A DNA stretch of 64,000 nt from Solirubrobacterales bacterium (GTDB lineage Bacteria > Actinomycetota > Thermoleophilia > Solirubrobacterales > 70-9): positions 1 through 64,000 of the forward strand of contig JAGQUT010000005.1 in NCBI GenBank assembly GCA_020438355.1, written 5' to 3'. Of this stretch, positions 52,413 to 62,578 are shown piece after piece (position 1 is the first letter of the stretch; each line of letters opens with the position of its first letter). Made by a program: the position numbers and the translations under genes. Under the pieces are notes generated by a model. It made no database searches. It was not told the DNA's origin and saw only the letters and a list, made by a program, of their open reading frames with translations.

Positions 52413-55400
52413 CTAAACTCGTAGCTCAAGGACGCCGGCGCCAACCACCTTGTGGCTCACTTCGACCCCTCGTCTCTTCTGGAGTTCGCGAATCTTGCTC
52501 TCGTGATGGCGCTCGATGTTTGCGAGCTGGCCTCGGCGCATACGCGCGATCGAATCCTGGCCCTGACGGGTTGCGTCGGCTAACTGCTCCCTGATCGTCG
52601 TGCATCTCCTCCCGAAACTAATTCGGAGACTCTCAAGCTGCGTATCAACGGCATTCTCCACAACGACCTCGCGGTCTTCGCGAATCTTCTCAACATTCCT
52701 GCCTGCCCAGGCGAGAGCATCGGCGTAACACATATCGACCCGCTCGGCTGAAAGAAGTTCTTTCCCGGAAGAACTCAAACCATCAACCACGCCGCCGAGT
52801 TTCGCCAAAGTCAGGAAGCGGTCAGACAACCCATCATCTACTTCGCCTTCCGGACTCATTACCGCCGCAACAAGTGCAATCTCGTCGCGCAGCCCACGTA
52901 TCGAGATCTCAAACAAGAAGAACAGCCACGACCCGGGCTCGGCAGATTCCAGTTCAGCTGCTCCCAATGGAATCACCAAGTGACCAGTGCAGGGGAAAGT
53001 CTCCGCGTCGCCAGCCGATGAGAGAACCATTGCCCTCACTATCGGGTGGTGTATGGAGAAGAACTCAAGGGTCCGATCGATCATTGCCCGGCGTCCGTCG
53101 AACGTAAGGATGCAGCGCTCACCCTTTTCGAGCCTGACCAACAGACTGCGGTGTTCCCGAGACAGGTTCTTGCCGGCTAGGTAAGCGTCGTTCAGGAACG
53201 ACACGAACTGCGGCTGTTCTGAGCCAATCAATTCAAACGCTGGGGCCGTGTCACCCTCCGTGTGACCGAGCTGGCGAAGCTTGACCCCGGGAAACTTGAC
53301 CCTGAGGTAGCGATCAACGAAATCCTTGAGCTCCTCAGGAGAGATGTAACGCTCTCCCTGCCTAATGTCGTTGAAGCGGTCCGTGAACACTTCGTCAACG
53401 CCGACGAACTTCTTGCTTTGCTCATCGAACTCGTCGTGCTCTTTTTGAAGGTTTATGATCGCGTTCGCGACCTGATTCGCCCGCTCAACCTGCTGGTCTT
53501 CGGTGAGTTTGCCCGTAAGAACTTGTCGCTGGATCTCCCCGATAGCGTTCCCCAAGATCGCTTCGAGGTCCCCAACCGAGCGTTCGAAGATCTGGATTCG
53601 ATCGTAAAGCCGATAGAAGATTCGATCCTCGATTGAATCTCCGATCACCAGGTTGAATATCTCGATCAGCTCAGACTTCTGCCCATATCGGTCCAAACGC
53701 CCGATTCTCTGTTCAACCCGCATCGGATTCCAAGGAAGATCGTAGTTGACCATCGTGGAGCAGAACTGAAAGTCCAGACCTTCTGCGCCGACCTCCGAAG
53801 TAAGGAGAACCTGTGGTCCAGAAGATGTTCTGAAATCGTTGATCGCCTGATATCGGTCTTCTCGCTTGATCGGTCCGTAGATTTTTCGAACGCCTACAGG
53901 CAGGCCAGAGATTTCGACAGCCTTCAGTTTCTCTTCGAGGTAATCGATGGTTCCAATGAAGAAAGAGAAGACAAGTACTTTGGCGTCTGGGTCCGCGGCG
54001 AAAACCTCTCTCAGTTGAGTGGCAAACAGATCGAACTTGGTGTCGATTCCAGCCCGCTTGACCACATCCCAGGATCGCGCTACCTCCGTTGCACTGTCTG
54101 TCTGGTTGGCCTCGCCAAGATCAGTCTCGATGTGAGTCATTCCTGAATCCTCATCGGCGCCGTAAGGACCGGTCACCACCCTTGAGAAGGGCCCGACCCC
54201 GGGTTCCGCAATACTGGGGTCAAGGTCAGTCAACTCTTCATCTTCGATGTTCGCAATGGAGGTTGCCAGAGTTCGTTCGAGCTTTGTCCCCATGGCCATG
54301 ATGCAACTAGCCACCTGTCGCTGGTAATTGGCAGTCACGAATCCAACCGGCATCCCGGTCTCCTCGTAGAGTTCTGCCGCCCATCGAGATACCGCGTCGT
54401 AGAAACGGCGTTCTTCGGGACTGAATTCGACCTCTATCTTGTAGGCGCTTCGGGTAGGAAAGTGTTCTTGAACCTCCCGCTTTTTCGTTCTGGTGAAGAT
54501 GTGCGAGAGGCTGTTGAGTCGTGAGATGACGCGTTGGGTCTCGACCGAAAACTCTCGATCGACCTCACCTTGTGCCGCTTGATCGAGCCTCCTCAGAGCT
54601 TCCCTGTAATTCACGTTCTGTGAGTATCGACAGGCTTGGGAAGTCTCTTCAACCCGCCTTAGTGCTTCAGCCGCGGCAGCAAAATCCGGAGGCCATTGGC
54701 GCCTCAGAATCCGTAACGACTCGTTGATGGGTTCGTTCGGTTCAAGGAGCCGGTAGAAACTCTCGAAGTCATTGAACTCCTCTGGCACAAGCAAGTGAAG
54801 CAACTCAAAGAAATCTCGCTCTCCGAGATTCAACGGAGTCGCTGTCAGGAACACCATCGCCTCACTAAGACTCGACATGTAGTCGCCGAGAACATTCGAC
54901 ATGGTTCCGCTGTTGCGCATGTGATGCGCTTCGTCGACTATGACCAGATCAAGGCGTGGCTTCGTTTTGTTCAGCGCCTCAATGTTTTCCGCTCTGCGCA
55001 ACAACTCGAGTGAAGCGATACCCCGGATCGGAGCCGAATCGCCCAGCCTCCCCAGCTCTTCTAACTCATCACGGAACGTTGGCCCATCGTAGATCTCGAA
55101 CTCAAGATCAAACCTCTCGCGTAGTTCGGAGCGCCACTTGGTCATCAGCGAGGAGGGGCAGACGATCAGCACCCGGTTCAGATTCATCCTGGCGTTCAGT
55201 TCGGTCAGGATTATTCCTGCCTCAATCGTTTTGCCTAGTCCGACTTCATCGGAGATCAGTAGCCGCGGGTAGGGACTTTCGATCAGTTTCAGTACGGGCT
55301 TGAACTGATAGGCGAGTAGTTCGGTCCTTGAGGCAAGAAACGAGTACAGGTTGTCGGAGATTGGGCTCGTGAGCTTTGCGAGAGTCAGGGATCCCCGGAA

Positions 55401-55634
55401 CTCTTCGCCATTTCCCAGCCTCCACTGCTTTAGCCGATCAGCAGGACTTGCGGGGCCTTCCAACTCGCTCTGAGAAATAAGGGCGTTCTCGGGGAAGGTC
55501 CGAATCTCGTCGACGGAGAAGAAGACCTCGTACTGAGTCTTCCCGTCCGGTCCGGGGTGGATTGTCGAGACCACTCCTCCCCTTTCCGGGTTCGCCTTGA
55601 GCCTGACTGGCTCTCCGGGAGAGAACCGCGTCAC
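52413..55634 (-). CDS. SNF2/RapA-type DNA-dependent ATPase (helicase)
   Basis: 1073 aa. An N-terminal RapA-like small domain (MTRFSPGEPVRLKANPERGG), then SF2 motifs: I ISDEVGLGKTIEAGI, II LVIVDEAHHMRNSG, III FLTATPLNL, V TSEVGAEGLDFQ and VI MRVEQRIGRLDRYGQ. The 450-residue C-terminal part is charged and ends in coiled coil. Relatives move along DNA and displace bound proteins. DrmD of DISARM is a distant family comparison, but no DISARM partner lies here. It starts 16 bp after the Hsp70 gene, last gene of a three-gene operon. Confidence 0.87.
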   Translation of the reverse strand: MTRFSPGEPVRLKANPERGGVVSTIHPGPDGKTQYEVFFSVDEIRTFPENALISQSELEGPASPADRLKQWRLGNGEEFRGSLTLAKLTSPISDNLYSFLASRTELLAYQFKPVLKLIESPYPRLLISDEVGLGKTIEAGIILTELNARMNLNRVLIVCPSSLMTKWRSELRERFDLEFEIYDGPTFRDELEELGRLGDSAPIRGIASLELLRRAENIEALNKTKPRLDLVIVDEAHHMRNSGTMSNVLGDYMSSLSEAMVFLTATPLNLGERDFFELLHLLVPEEFNDFESFYRLLEPNEPINESLRILRRQWPPDFAAAAEALRRVEETSQACRYSQNVNYREALRRLDQAAQGEVDREFSVETQRVISRLNSLSHIFTRTKKREVQEHFPTRSAYKIEVEFSPEERRFYDAVSRWAAELYEETGMPVGFVTANYQRQVASCIMAMGTKLERTLATSIANIEDEELTDLDPSIAEPGVGPFSRVVTGPYGADEDSGMTHIETDLGEANQTDSATEVARSWDVVKRAGIDTKFDLFATQLREVFAADPDAKVLVFSFFIGTIDYLEEKLKAVEISGLPVGVRKIYGPIKREDRYQAINDFRTSSGPQVLLTSEVGAEGLDFQFCSTMVNYDLPWNPMRVEQRIGRLDRYGQKSELIEIFNLVIGDSIEDRIFYRLYDRIQIFERSVGDLEAILGNAIGEIQRQVLTGKLTEDQQVERANQVANAIINLQKEHDEFDEQSKKFVGVDEVFTDRFNDIRQGERYISPEELKDFVDRYLRVKFPGVKLRQLGHTEGDTAPAFELIGSEQPQFVSFLNDAYLAGKNLSREHRSLLVRLEKGERCILTFDGRRAMIDRTLEFFSIHHPIVRAMVLSSAGDAETFPCTGHLVIPLGAAELESAEPGSWLFFLFEISIRGLRDEIALVAAVMSPEGEVDDGLSDRFLTLAKLGGVVDGLSSSGKELLSAERVDMCYADALAWAGRNVEKIREDREVVVENAVDTQLESLRISFGRRCTTIREQLADATRQGQDSIARMRRGQLANIERHHESKIRELQKRRGVEVSHKVVGAGVLELRV

Positions 55635-55650
55635 GGTTTGTTTCCAGTCT

Positions 55651-57651
55651 TCACCGGGGCGGCCATTTCTTGGGCGAGAGACGGATGCAGCCGTTTCTGG
55701 TTTCGGCCTTCATCGTGCCGCTCGAAGTCTTGATGGTGAACTCGAACTCTTCCACGTTCCAGCTATCCATTTCTGACATCCCATTGTCCTCACCGATGCG
55801 ACGAATTTGCTCGATGTATCCACTCTTGGATGTGCTCTGTAGGTCCGCACCCGAGGCTGAACTCGTAGTGCCGCTCAGGTCCACATAGTCACCAACCCGG
55901 AGTTTGCGCACCAGGGGCGCGTGTTGAAACCTTTCTGGTCCGACCTGGGGAACGTATTCGCCGTCCTCCTCGAAGAAGTCTTCCAGGACGTTCTCCGGGT
56001 AGTCCGCAAAATCCGAATCCACCTTCAAGTCCTGGTCCCAACCCGAAGGAGATTCGGTCCGCCTGATGACCTGACCATTGGGTCCTTCTATCCGCAGTGC
56101 GGGAAACAGGGAATCGGGTCTGACCTTGACTTTGAGGATGCTTCCCGCCTGCAGGGCAGGCACCTCCGCGAGTCCGAATGTGAACTGGTAGTCGAGCTGC
56201 TTCTCGTAGATCCCGAACGAGCATCCCGGTCGACCGATATCAGGAGCTTCGACCTCCCTCTCGATCTCCACTGAACCATTTCGGTGCTCATACTTCGAGC
56301 CCCTTTCGATGATGTCGAAGAAGCCAGCGGCCTCTTCTCGCCCCACACATATGTCCCAAGGGACGATTCGTTGCAGGGATTGTTGCCGTCCGTACTGAGC
56401 GAGGCCTTCCGACACATCGGTAATCGCCGCCTCAACGCCTTGGTCGTCATCTGGGAAGTAGCGGAGTATCCGGTCGCGTTCGGCGAGCTCCGGAAAGATG
56501 TTCATCACTGTCTGCTGAACGGACGGAACCAGCGAGGACCCACCGGTCATTACCACCCAGCCGACGTCACCCGGCTCGACTTCGCCCCTTCTCAGGGTTG
56601 CATTGATCTCATCCTCGATTTCGAACAGCTGAAGCAAGATCGAATCTTCGAATTCGCTCCGCTCCACTTCCAATCTTGCAACCGGAATGACGGCATTGAG
56701 TTTGGTGGAAAGTTCTCGTTTGCAGCTCTCGATGACCTGGCGCCGCAGAGTCTCATCCGGTACTCGCTCCTCAAGAATCGCTTTGGTTCTCGGGTCTGAC
56801 TGGAGCTTTTCGGAGAAAGCAGCATCGAGATGTTTGCCCGCGACGGCGTCCGAGCCGCCCGCCGCCAATTCGAGAACAGGGACAGGCAACCTGAACTCCG
56901 GTTTGCGCTCGTACCGGATCAGAGAGAGATCAAGGGTTCCGCCCCCGTGGTCGAATATCAGGACGTTCTCGGTCCCGTCTATGTCGAGGTCATCACCCGG
57001 AGCGGCGGCGACAGCGATCGGCTCCAAGACGAACTTCGTTCGACTGATTACGTCCGAGAACCCTTTGAAGATGGGGCGTCCATCGCTCCCGCGCGCTCTC
57101 GTGAGAGCACAGACGAGTCGTTTGCGAGCGTAACCGGAATACGCGACCGGGACCCCAACCAGAATTTGGGAGTCCGGATCGGCACCGGCCTCGAGCGCTC
57201 GCCGCAGGAGATGCTCAAGCAAGGCTGCCGCCGCGCCAACCATCTCCTCTCGGCTGTACTTGCCTCCGGATTCAATCCATTCGGTCTTGTATTCGACTTG
57301 GTCGGAGAGAGTCCGATAGTTGTACTTGCCAGTCCTTACCGGTTTGCGCACAGGGATTCTCTGTTTGAGCCGGTGGCTGTCGAGGTCGTGTTTGAAGTAC
57401 TCGAGATAGGTTCCGGTTCTGTCAGCTTTCCATCGTTGTTCGGCCTCTAGACCGAGAGTCGGCGAAGAGCCCTTGTCACGGTCGGCGAGAGGATCAAGCA
57501 CGATTGAAGCGATAACCCGGTCGTAGGGAGCGTTGCCCGTAGCCACAGAAACGGGAACAACTTCTCCGAGTGCGTTCGTGAATGTCACACACGAATTTGT
57601 GGTTCCTAGATCAAGACCGATCGTGGGTCTAAGACCAGTTGAATCGCTCAT
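55651..57651 (-). CDS. Divergent Hsp70-family ATPase
   Basis: 666 aa. Nucleotide-binding motifs: GLDLGTTNS at 12-20, an EPIAVAAA segment (210-217), IFDHGGGTLDLSLI at 232-245, and VVMTGGSSLVPSVQQ at ~370. Housekeeping DnaK has DLGTTNS and DIGGGTFD as well, so ATP binding is well supported. The ~250 residues after the ATPase domain are acidic and beta-rich, with no DnaK-like lid or EEVD end, so the client site has diverged. Its ATG overlaps the previous stop (ATGA). Confidence 0.87.
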   Translation of the reverse strand: MSDSTGLRPTIGLDLGTTNSCVTFTNALGEVVPVSVATGNAPYDRVIASIVLDPLADRDKGSSPTLGLEAEQRWKADRTGTYLEYFKHDLDSHRLKQRIPVRKPVRTGKYNYRTLSDQVEYKTEWIESGGKYSREEMVGAAAALLEHLLRRALEAGADPDSQILVGVPVAYSGYARKRLVCALTRARGSDGRPIFKGFSDVISRTKFVLEPIAVAAAPGDDLDIDGTENVLIFDHGGGTLDLSLIRYERKPEFRLPVPVLELAAGGSDAVAGKHLDAAFSEKLQSDPRTKAILEERVPDETLRRQVIESCKRELSTKLNAVIPVARLEVERSEFEDSILLQLFEIEDEINATLRRGEVEPGDVGWVVMTGGSSLVPSVQQTVMNIFPELAERDRILRYFPDDDQGVEAAITDVSEGLAQYGRQQSLQRIVPWDICVGREEAAGFFDIIERGSKYEHRNGSVEIEREVEAPDIGRPGCSFGIYEKQLDYQFTFGLAEVPALQAGSILKVKVRPDSLFPALRIEGPNGQVIRRTESPSGWDQDLKVDSDFADYPENVLEDFFEEDGEYVPQVGPERFQHAPLVRKLRVGDYVDLSGTTSSASGADLQSTSKSGYIEQIRRIGEDNGMSEMDSWNVEEFEFTIKTSSGTMKAETRNGCIRLSPKKWPPR

Positions 57652-60600
57652 TCGTTCGGTCCTCCCTCATCTGCTTCAAACGGATCCTCTTGTCCCGCGT
57701 GTCTTCCCTCTGCTGGTTCGACGATGGCCCGAGAAACGGTTTGTCCACCGAACTTGATGCCCATCGTCTTGACCACGAAAAGATCCCCTCCGTCGTCCTT
57801 CCGGATTTCGTACTCGGTCGGATCAAGGCGATCTCGGCGGTAGGTGCGGCCGAGACGGTCTTCCACTCGACGCCAGCCAGATTCAGCCAGTCGTTCCCTC
57901 AGCCGGAAGTAACTGGAAAGCAGTCTCTCAATGGCTTCGAATCGCAGTTCGAAATCGGCTGCCATCTGCCGACCGATTTTGCTTTCCTGGTCCCGCTCCT
58001 GGGTCCGGAGACTGTTCTCATTCCGAAGGTCGATCGAGAACAACGCGGAAAGCGCCCGCCAGGCGTTCTCAGTTTGCTCAGGCGAAAGCTCGCGGACCGC
58101 ACGTTCTGCGTCGCCCGAATCGGAAGCATCCAGCGCAGCCGACAGCATCGACAGTGCGGAGTCGTCACCAGGCTGGTCCGCACACCGCTGAAGTGCCGTG
58201 GCGAGTTGGTTGGATTGGGACTCATCGCCCCTCTCGTTCGCCCGTTGCCAGAACAACTCCCTCAGCTCTGGCCTGCCTCCATCCAGAAGTTCAATCATGG
58301 CGGCTCCTGAATCGCCCAGCCGAGGGTCTGGTTTCAGGCTACTTCCGGCTTCTTCGATGGCGACAAGCTCCGAATCCAGAACCGAATCGAGTAAACGAAC
58401 GAGGTCATCACGGTAATGCTCTCGCTCCGAGACCGGGGCGACCCGTTTCGAGTGCGAGCGTCGGTCCAGATCCTTCATGAGTGCCAGGAGTCGACCGTCA
58501 TCAGTCCCCGAGTCGGGGGCGAAAAGCAAAATCTGACTATCGAGCACCACGAGTCCCGGGTATCGGTCGGTAGTTGTCTCGCGCCAGGCGAGCACCGCGT
58601 CTGGAGGGTCCCCCAGGTTCGTTCCCGCGCCCTTTCCCGAGGGCGCGACCGCAGGCTGATCTGACTGACCCTCCGAGGTTTCCCCGATGGTTTGACCGAT
58701 CTCGTCGAGAAGCACTACGATCCGGTCATTCCCGTCAGCCTCTTTCCTCGCATCGGCCAACGCGTCCAGGACTATCCGCTGTCTCTCAACCAGGGACTCT
58801 GGGGCTCCGACCTTCAAGCTCTCAGACAGCTGCCGGCACTTTGATCTCGATTCAATATCTGCGATCAAGCCGGCGACGAGCAGCCAAGAGCGGGCTTCGC
58901 CTGAGGCCTGCCGAATCACCTTGCCGACTGCTTCCGCATCGGTGCGGACTGCTTCGGTGAAAACGGGCAGGAGGACGCGCTGAACCTCCTCGCTCGATCG
59001 CGACCCTTCTGCGAACTCATGCAGCAGTTCCGGAACCAGAGAACCCTGACGAAGGCCGAGAGCCTCTCTCACAAGTCCCTTGGCTTGTTCCACCCGAAGC
59101 CGATTGATGAATTCGCCAATCTCCGCCGCGACTATCCCCCTGAAACGCTGCCATCTCATCAGCGACGAAGTGGACTCGACGATCCGTCCTTTCTGCGACC
59201 TGATCCAACCGGCTGAAACGCCGACCAAGTCCGGGATAAGTGCGGATTGCTCCGCAGGCTCGAGCAGCGCGAAACCTTCACCGAAGACCTGGATCAGTTC
59301 TACCGCCTGCTCAGGAGAGGTATCTGCCTGCCTCCCAGCCCATCGTTCAAGCAATGCCTGGAGCCGGTCTCGGACGTCCTCTACGCCCGCACCTTTCACC
59401 CATCGCAGGAAGCTCTCATGATTGTCCGGTCCCTTGCCCTCAAGCCGAAGGTCCGCAGAAATTCTGGATTGTTGTGCGGGCGGCAACCCGTCGTAGACGG
59501 TGGCGAGCCGACTTCGCATCGAAGCGTCAAGTTCCTCTGAGTCAACCGAAAGCAGCCGAAGTGCTTCCGAACGCAAGTCAGCATTTTCCTCGTCCAAACA
59601 GGCGACAGCCTCTTCACGCAAGGCCCGGCGAGTCTCCCCGTCACTCTTCCTCAGGCAATTGAGCGCCAGGGCGGCGCGTTCAGCCCGAGGACCGCGACGG
59701 TTCTGCGTCGTAAGCGCCCGCTTCGCATAGCCAGCGAGTTCGGATCCCGGCAAGAAAGGGGCAAGCTCACCCATCCGCTCGAGATCCTCTCGGCGAAACA
59801 GGTTCTCTCGGGCCCAGGTTTGGAACTCCTCACCGGGGGCCATCGAAGTGGTCAGAGCGAGATCGATCATCTCATCCCGAAATGCTGCGTCGTAGGAATG
59901 AAGACCACCGGAGCCACTTGAGAGTTCGCGGATGCGTGAACCTTCTGCGACAGCGGCGGGTACCATCCGCTCAATCAGTTCTCGGCCGTGGCCAGTTTGG
60001 GCCAGTTCTGATTGCCGACGTGGCGGCATTGACATAGCCGCAAGGAGAAGCTCTCGTGGTTCCAACTCCGCAGCCGGGGCTACAGGTTGACCTCCTGCGG
60101 CTGCTGTTTCCAGCTCGCCGATCTCAAGACTCCTTTCGCGAACCGAATGAACAATTTGGCCGGCAGTCAGGCCGGCTTCATCGTCGCGGCGGGAGAAGAT
60201 CTTTGAGAGTGCGAAGAGTGCTTCAGAGCCCGGGATACCGGCGAGTACCTTCACCGCCGGTCCGATCACCTGAGGCCGCTGTTTCAGATTTGCCCTCGCA
60301 AAGTCTCCGGCGTCTTCGGATTCCATTCGACCTTCAAGAACACCTAGGGCGAGCAACCGAACCTCATCGCTGGTTCCGGTGATTCCAAGTAACCGAATCA
60401 CGGCAGATCTGGCGGCTTTGCGGCCAACCATCTGGCCGAGCTCAACCTCGATCTCCGTCGGAGCATCTTCCGCTGCCTGGTTGTAGGCGGCGAGCAGATC
60501 GTCACCCGTTTCGCCCATTCCTTGAGCTTCAGCCCACTCACGCACTTCCCGAGTCTCGGTCTGTTTGACGCCTCCAAGCGGAGCGGTACGCAGCGCCTCG

Positions 60601-60659
60601 CTCAGCGCCACAGCGAGCTCCTCCGCGTCCGGGTACTGGTCAACCGTAGGTATTCGCAC
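57648..60659 (-). CDS. Helical-repeat (HEAT-like) protein with GrpE-like C-terminus
   Basis: 1003 aa from GTG 60659 (GGGAG then ATAG before it). Residues ~40-560 are helical repeats like HEAT/ARM units (AAIRLLG-type pairs, ERAALALNCLRKSDGETRRAL, REEAVACLDEENADLRSEAL), and the middle is acidic and disordered. Residues 906-985 resemble GrpE: a helical pair (LRERLAESGWRRVED) then LDPTEYEI, G..FVVKTMGIKFGGQTVSRAIVEPA, which fits the GrpE beta-domain pattern LDPxxHEA...G..L.GRxxRxAxV. It is encoded directly before Hsp70, so it may be the scaffold and exchange factor for it. The GrpE call is an inference by eye. Confidence 0.65.
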   Translation of the reverse strand: MRIPTVDQYPDAEELAVALSEALRTAPLGGVKQTETREVREWAEAQGMGETGDDLLAAYNQAAEDAPTEIEVELGQMVGRKAARSAVIRLLGITGTSDEVRLLALGVLEGRMESEDAGDFARANLKQRPQVIGPAVKVLAGIPGSEALFALSKIFSRRDDEAGLTAGQIVHSVRERSLEIGELETAAAGGQPVAPAAELEPRELLLAAMSMPPRRQSELAQTGHGRELIERMVPAAVAEGSRIRELSSGSGGLHSYDAAFRDEMIDLALTTSMAPGEEFQTWARENLFRREDLERMGELAPFLPGSELAGYAKRALTTQNRRGPRAERAALALNCLRKSDGETRRALREEAVACLDEENADLRSEALRLLSVDSEELDASMRSRLATVYDGLPPAQQSRISADLRLEGKGPDNHESFLRWVKGAGVEDVRDRLQALLERWAGRQADTSPEQAVELIQVFGEGFALLEPAEQSALIPDLVGVSAGWIRSQKGRIVESTSSLMRWQRFRGIVAAEIGEFINRLRVEQAKGLVREALGLRQGSLVPELLHEFAEGSRSSEEVQRVLLPVFTEAVRTDAEAVGKVIRQASGEARSWLLVAGLIADIESRSKCRQLSESLKVGAPESLVERQRIVLDALADARKEADGNDRIVVLLDEIGQTIGETSEGQSDQPAVAPSGKGAGTNLGDPPDAVLAWRETTTDRYPGLVVLDSQILLFAPDSGTDDGRLLALMKDLDRRSHSKRVAPVSEREHYRDDLVRLLDSVLDSELVAIEEAGSSLKPDPRLGDSGAAMIELLDGGRPELRELFWQRANERGDESQSNQLATALQRCADQPGDDSALSMLSAALDASDSGDAERAVRELSPEQTENAWRALSALFSIDLRNENSLRTQERDQESKIGRQMAADFELRFEAIERLLSSYFRLRERLAESGWRRVEDRLGRTYRRDRLDPTEYEIRKDDGGDLFVVKTMGIKFGGQTVSRAIVEPAEGRHAGQEDPFEADEGGPNE

Positions 60660-60799
60660 CTATCTCCCTCATTGGCTCAGGCGAGACCAATGGAATCAGA
60701 AAACGCTCGAGACCGGGGGCCATCGCTCCATCGCCTAGTTGTTCAGTAGCTTGTGACGACTCCTGCGATGGCTGCGGGAGCCAGATCGAAGGGAGCCAG

Positions 60800-62578
60800 G
60801 TGATCAAGTCCGCCAACCAATATCCGGTACATAGCCTGTTGAGTCACGAGGGCAACGTGATGTACCGCATACCTCCGTACCAGCGCGAATACTCGTGGCA
60901 CAAGGCGCAATGGGAGGACCTGTTCGAGGATCTGATCGAGGCCGACGGCTCACACTTCCTCGGCACGATTATCACGCTGGACCAGACGAAGGATGCACTC
61001 GAGAGCAATATCTTGCATGTGGTTGATGGCCAGCAGCGACTGACGACTCTTACCCTCCTGCTCGCAGCCGTCTACTCGGTGTTAAGGGAAAACCTTGACG
61101 AGCTCGACGAGGACACTAGGACCGACGTCACGAATCTTGGACGACAACTCGTTCGGAAATCAGACAAACGCTCGCGAGTGACCCCCCAGATACAAGGGCA
61201 CAACCTTGATGATTACAGGGCTGTTCTTCAGGAAGCTGGGTTGCCTATCGAAGGGGAACGCAAGCCCTACTACCCGCTCCGCCGGATACGAAAGTGTTAC
61301 GGGTACTTCCGATCAGCAATTGAAAAGCTCTCTGAATCCGAGCAAATCTCTCAGCCGCAGGCTGCGCTGATGGTGCACGACGCCGCGTTGAGAGCGGTTC
61401 TCGTCAAGATCGAGGTTGCCAGCCACGCTGACGCCTTCGTGCTGTTCGAGTCGCTCAACAACCGGGGTTTGCCACTTTCTCCTGTGGACCTCATCAAGAA
61501 TCACCTCTTGGCCGAGTCTGAGAAGAAAGAGGTCATGAAGGTTGACGAGGCGTTCCGACGCTGGAACGAGATACTCGCAAGCCTAGGCGACAACTACACG
61601 GTCCAAGAGCGATTTCTTCGGCATTTCTACAACGCATTCAAACCCGATCTGCCCGAAGTCCGGGACGCACCCGTTGCCACGAAATCTCGATTGATCCGCA
61701 TCTACGAGACCGTCCTCGGACATGATCTACGTCAGGTACTCGACTCGCTGGCGGACGCCAGTGAGATCTACGGCCGAATCAACTGCGTGCTGGAACTTGA
61801 TCAACCGAGCTCACTTGATCTGGCATTTCAACGGTTGATGCATGCCCAGGGAACACCCTCGTACGTGCTGGTTCTGTGGCTGGTGTCCAACCAAAGCGAG
61901 CTCGACCTAACCGACGAACAGATTGAGTCGGCTGTAGATCGGCTGGTCAGCTTCTTTGTGCGGAGGAACTTGACCGGATACCCGCAAACTTATGCGTTGG
62001 CCAAGCTCTTCATGTCGACCATCGATGCTGTTGGCGACGCCCACGGTGACGAGATGCTGACAGTCATCAGTGAGCGACTCCGTGCCAACTCCGCAAGTGA
62101 CGATGATTTCCGCGATCGGCTGATGGGGCCCATTTACGACGAGAACTCCGATGTCGCCAGGTTCATCCTCTCGACGCTTGCTGAGGACCAGATGACCAAG
62201 GAGACCAAAGTGGACCTTTGGCGGCAAGAGAACAATCGTTACGTCTGGACCATCGAGCATATTCTTCCGCAGGGGGAGAACTTGCCGTCCGCATGGCAGG
62301 AGATGTTGGGTGGACCAGAGGTTGCGGCCGGGATTCAGGAGGAGCACCGGCATAGGCTCGGGAACCTCACCATAACGGCCTACAACAGCAACCTGGGAAA
62401 CAAATCCTTCGTCGAGAAACGAGATCGTCAGGATCCTGGGGGCAGGCCTATCGGCTATCGAAACGGACTCTCGCTGAATCAGGACTTGGCCGTGAAAGAT
62501 TCCTGGACGGCACAAGACATAGAGGAGCGAACTGAAGGCCTTACTGCGAGGGTCTTGGAACGCTTTCCGCTCGCGTAG
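60800..62578 (+). CDS. GmrSD-type protein (DUF262 + DUF1524)
   Basis: 592 aa from GTG 60800 (GGGAG four bases upstream). DUF262 part: YRIPPYQREYSWHKAQWEDL and VVDGQQRLTTLTLLL, a ParB/GmrS-like nucleotide-binding fold. C-terminal DUF1524 part: WTIEHILPQGENL, HRLGNLTITAYNSNLGNKSF, the His-Asn/HNH-like nuclease. Fused GmrS-GmrD proteins act as type IV restriction enzymes on modified phage DNA (established for GmrSD). Divergent from the Hsp70 operon and 5' of the DUF499 gene. Confidence 0.88.
   Translation: MIKSANQYPVHSLLSHEGNVMYRIPPYQREYSWHKAQWEDLFEDLIEADGSHFLGTIITLDQTKDALESNILHVVDGQQRLTTLTLLLAAVYSVLRENLDELDEDTRTDVTNLGRQLVRKSDKRSRVTPQIQGHNLDDYRAVLQEAGLPIEGERKPYYPLRRIRKCYGYFRSAIEKLSESEQISQPQAALMVHDAALRAVLVKIEVASHADAFVLFESLNNRGLPLSPVDLIKNHLLAESEKKEVMKVDEAFRRWNEILASLGDNYTVQERFLRHFYNAFKPDLPEVRDAPVATKSRLIRIYETVLGHDLRQVLDSLADASEIYGRINCVLELDQPSSLDLAFQRLMHAQGTPSYVLVLWLVSNQSELDLTDEQIESAVDRLVSFFVRRNLTGYPQTYALAKLFMSTIDAVGDAHGDEMLTVISERLRANSASDDDFRDRLMGPIYDENSDVARFILSTLAEDQMTKETKVDLWRQENNRYVWTIEHILPQGENLPSAWQEMLGGPEVAAGIQEEHRHRLGNLTITAYNSNLGNKSFVEKRDRQDPGGRPIGYRNGLSLNQDLAVKDSWTAQDIEERTEGLTARVLERFPLA

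Noticed and set aside
52413-55634. DISARM system, because of the SNF2 helicase
   Set aside because: DISARM also needs a methylase, a DUF1998 gene and a PLD gene; none lies nearby, and the partner genes here are Hsp70 and a repeat protein.
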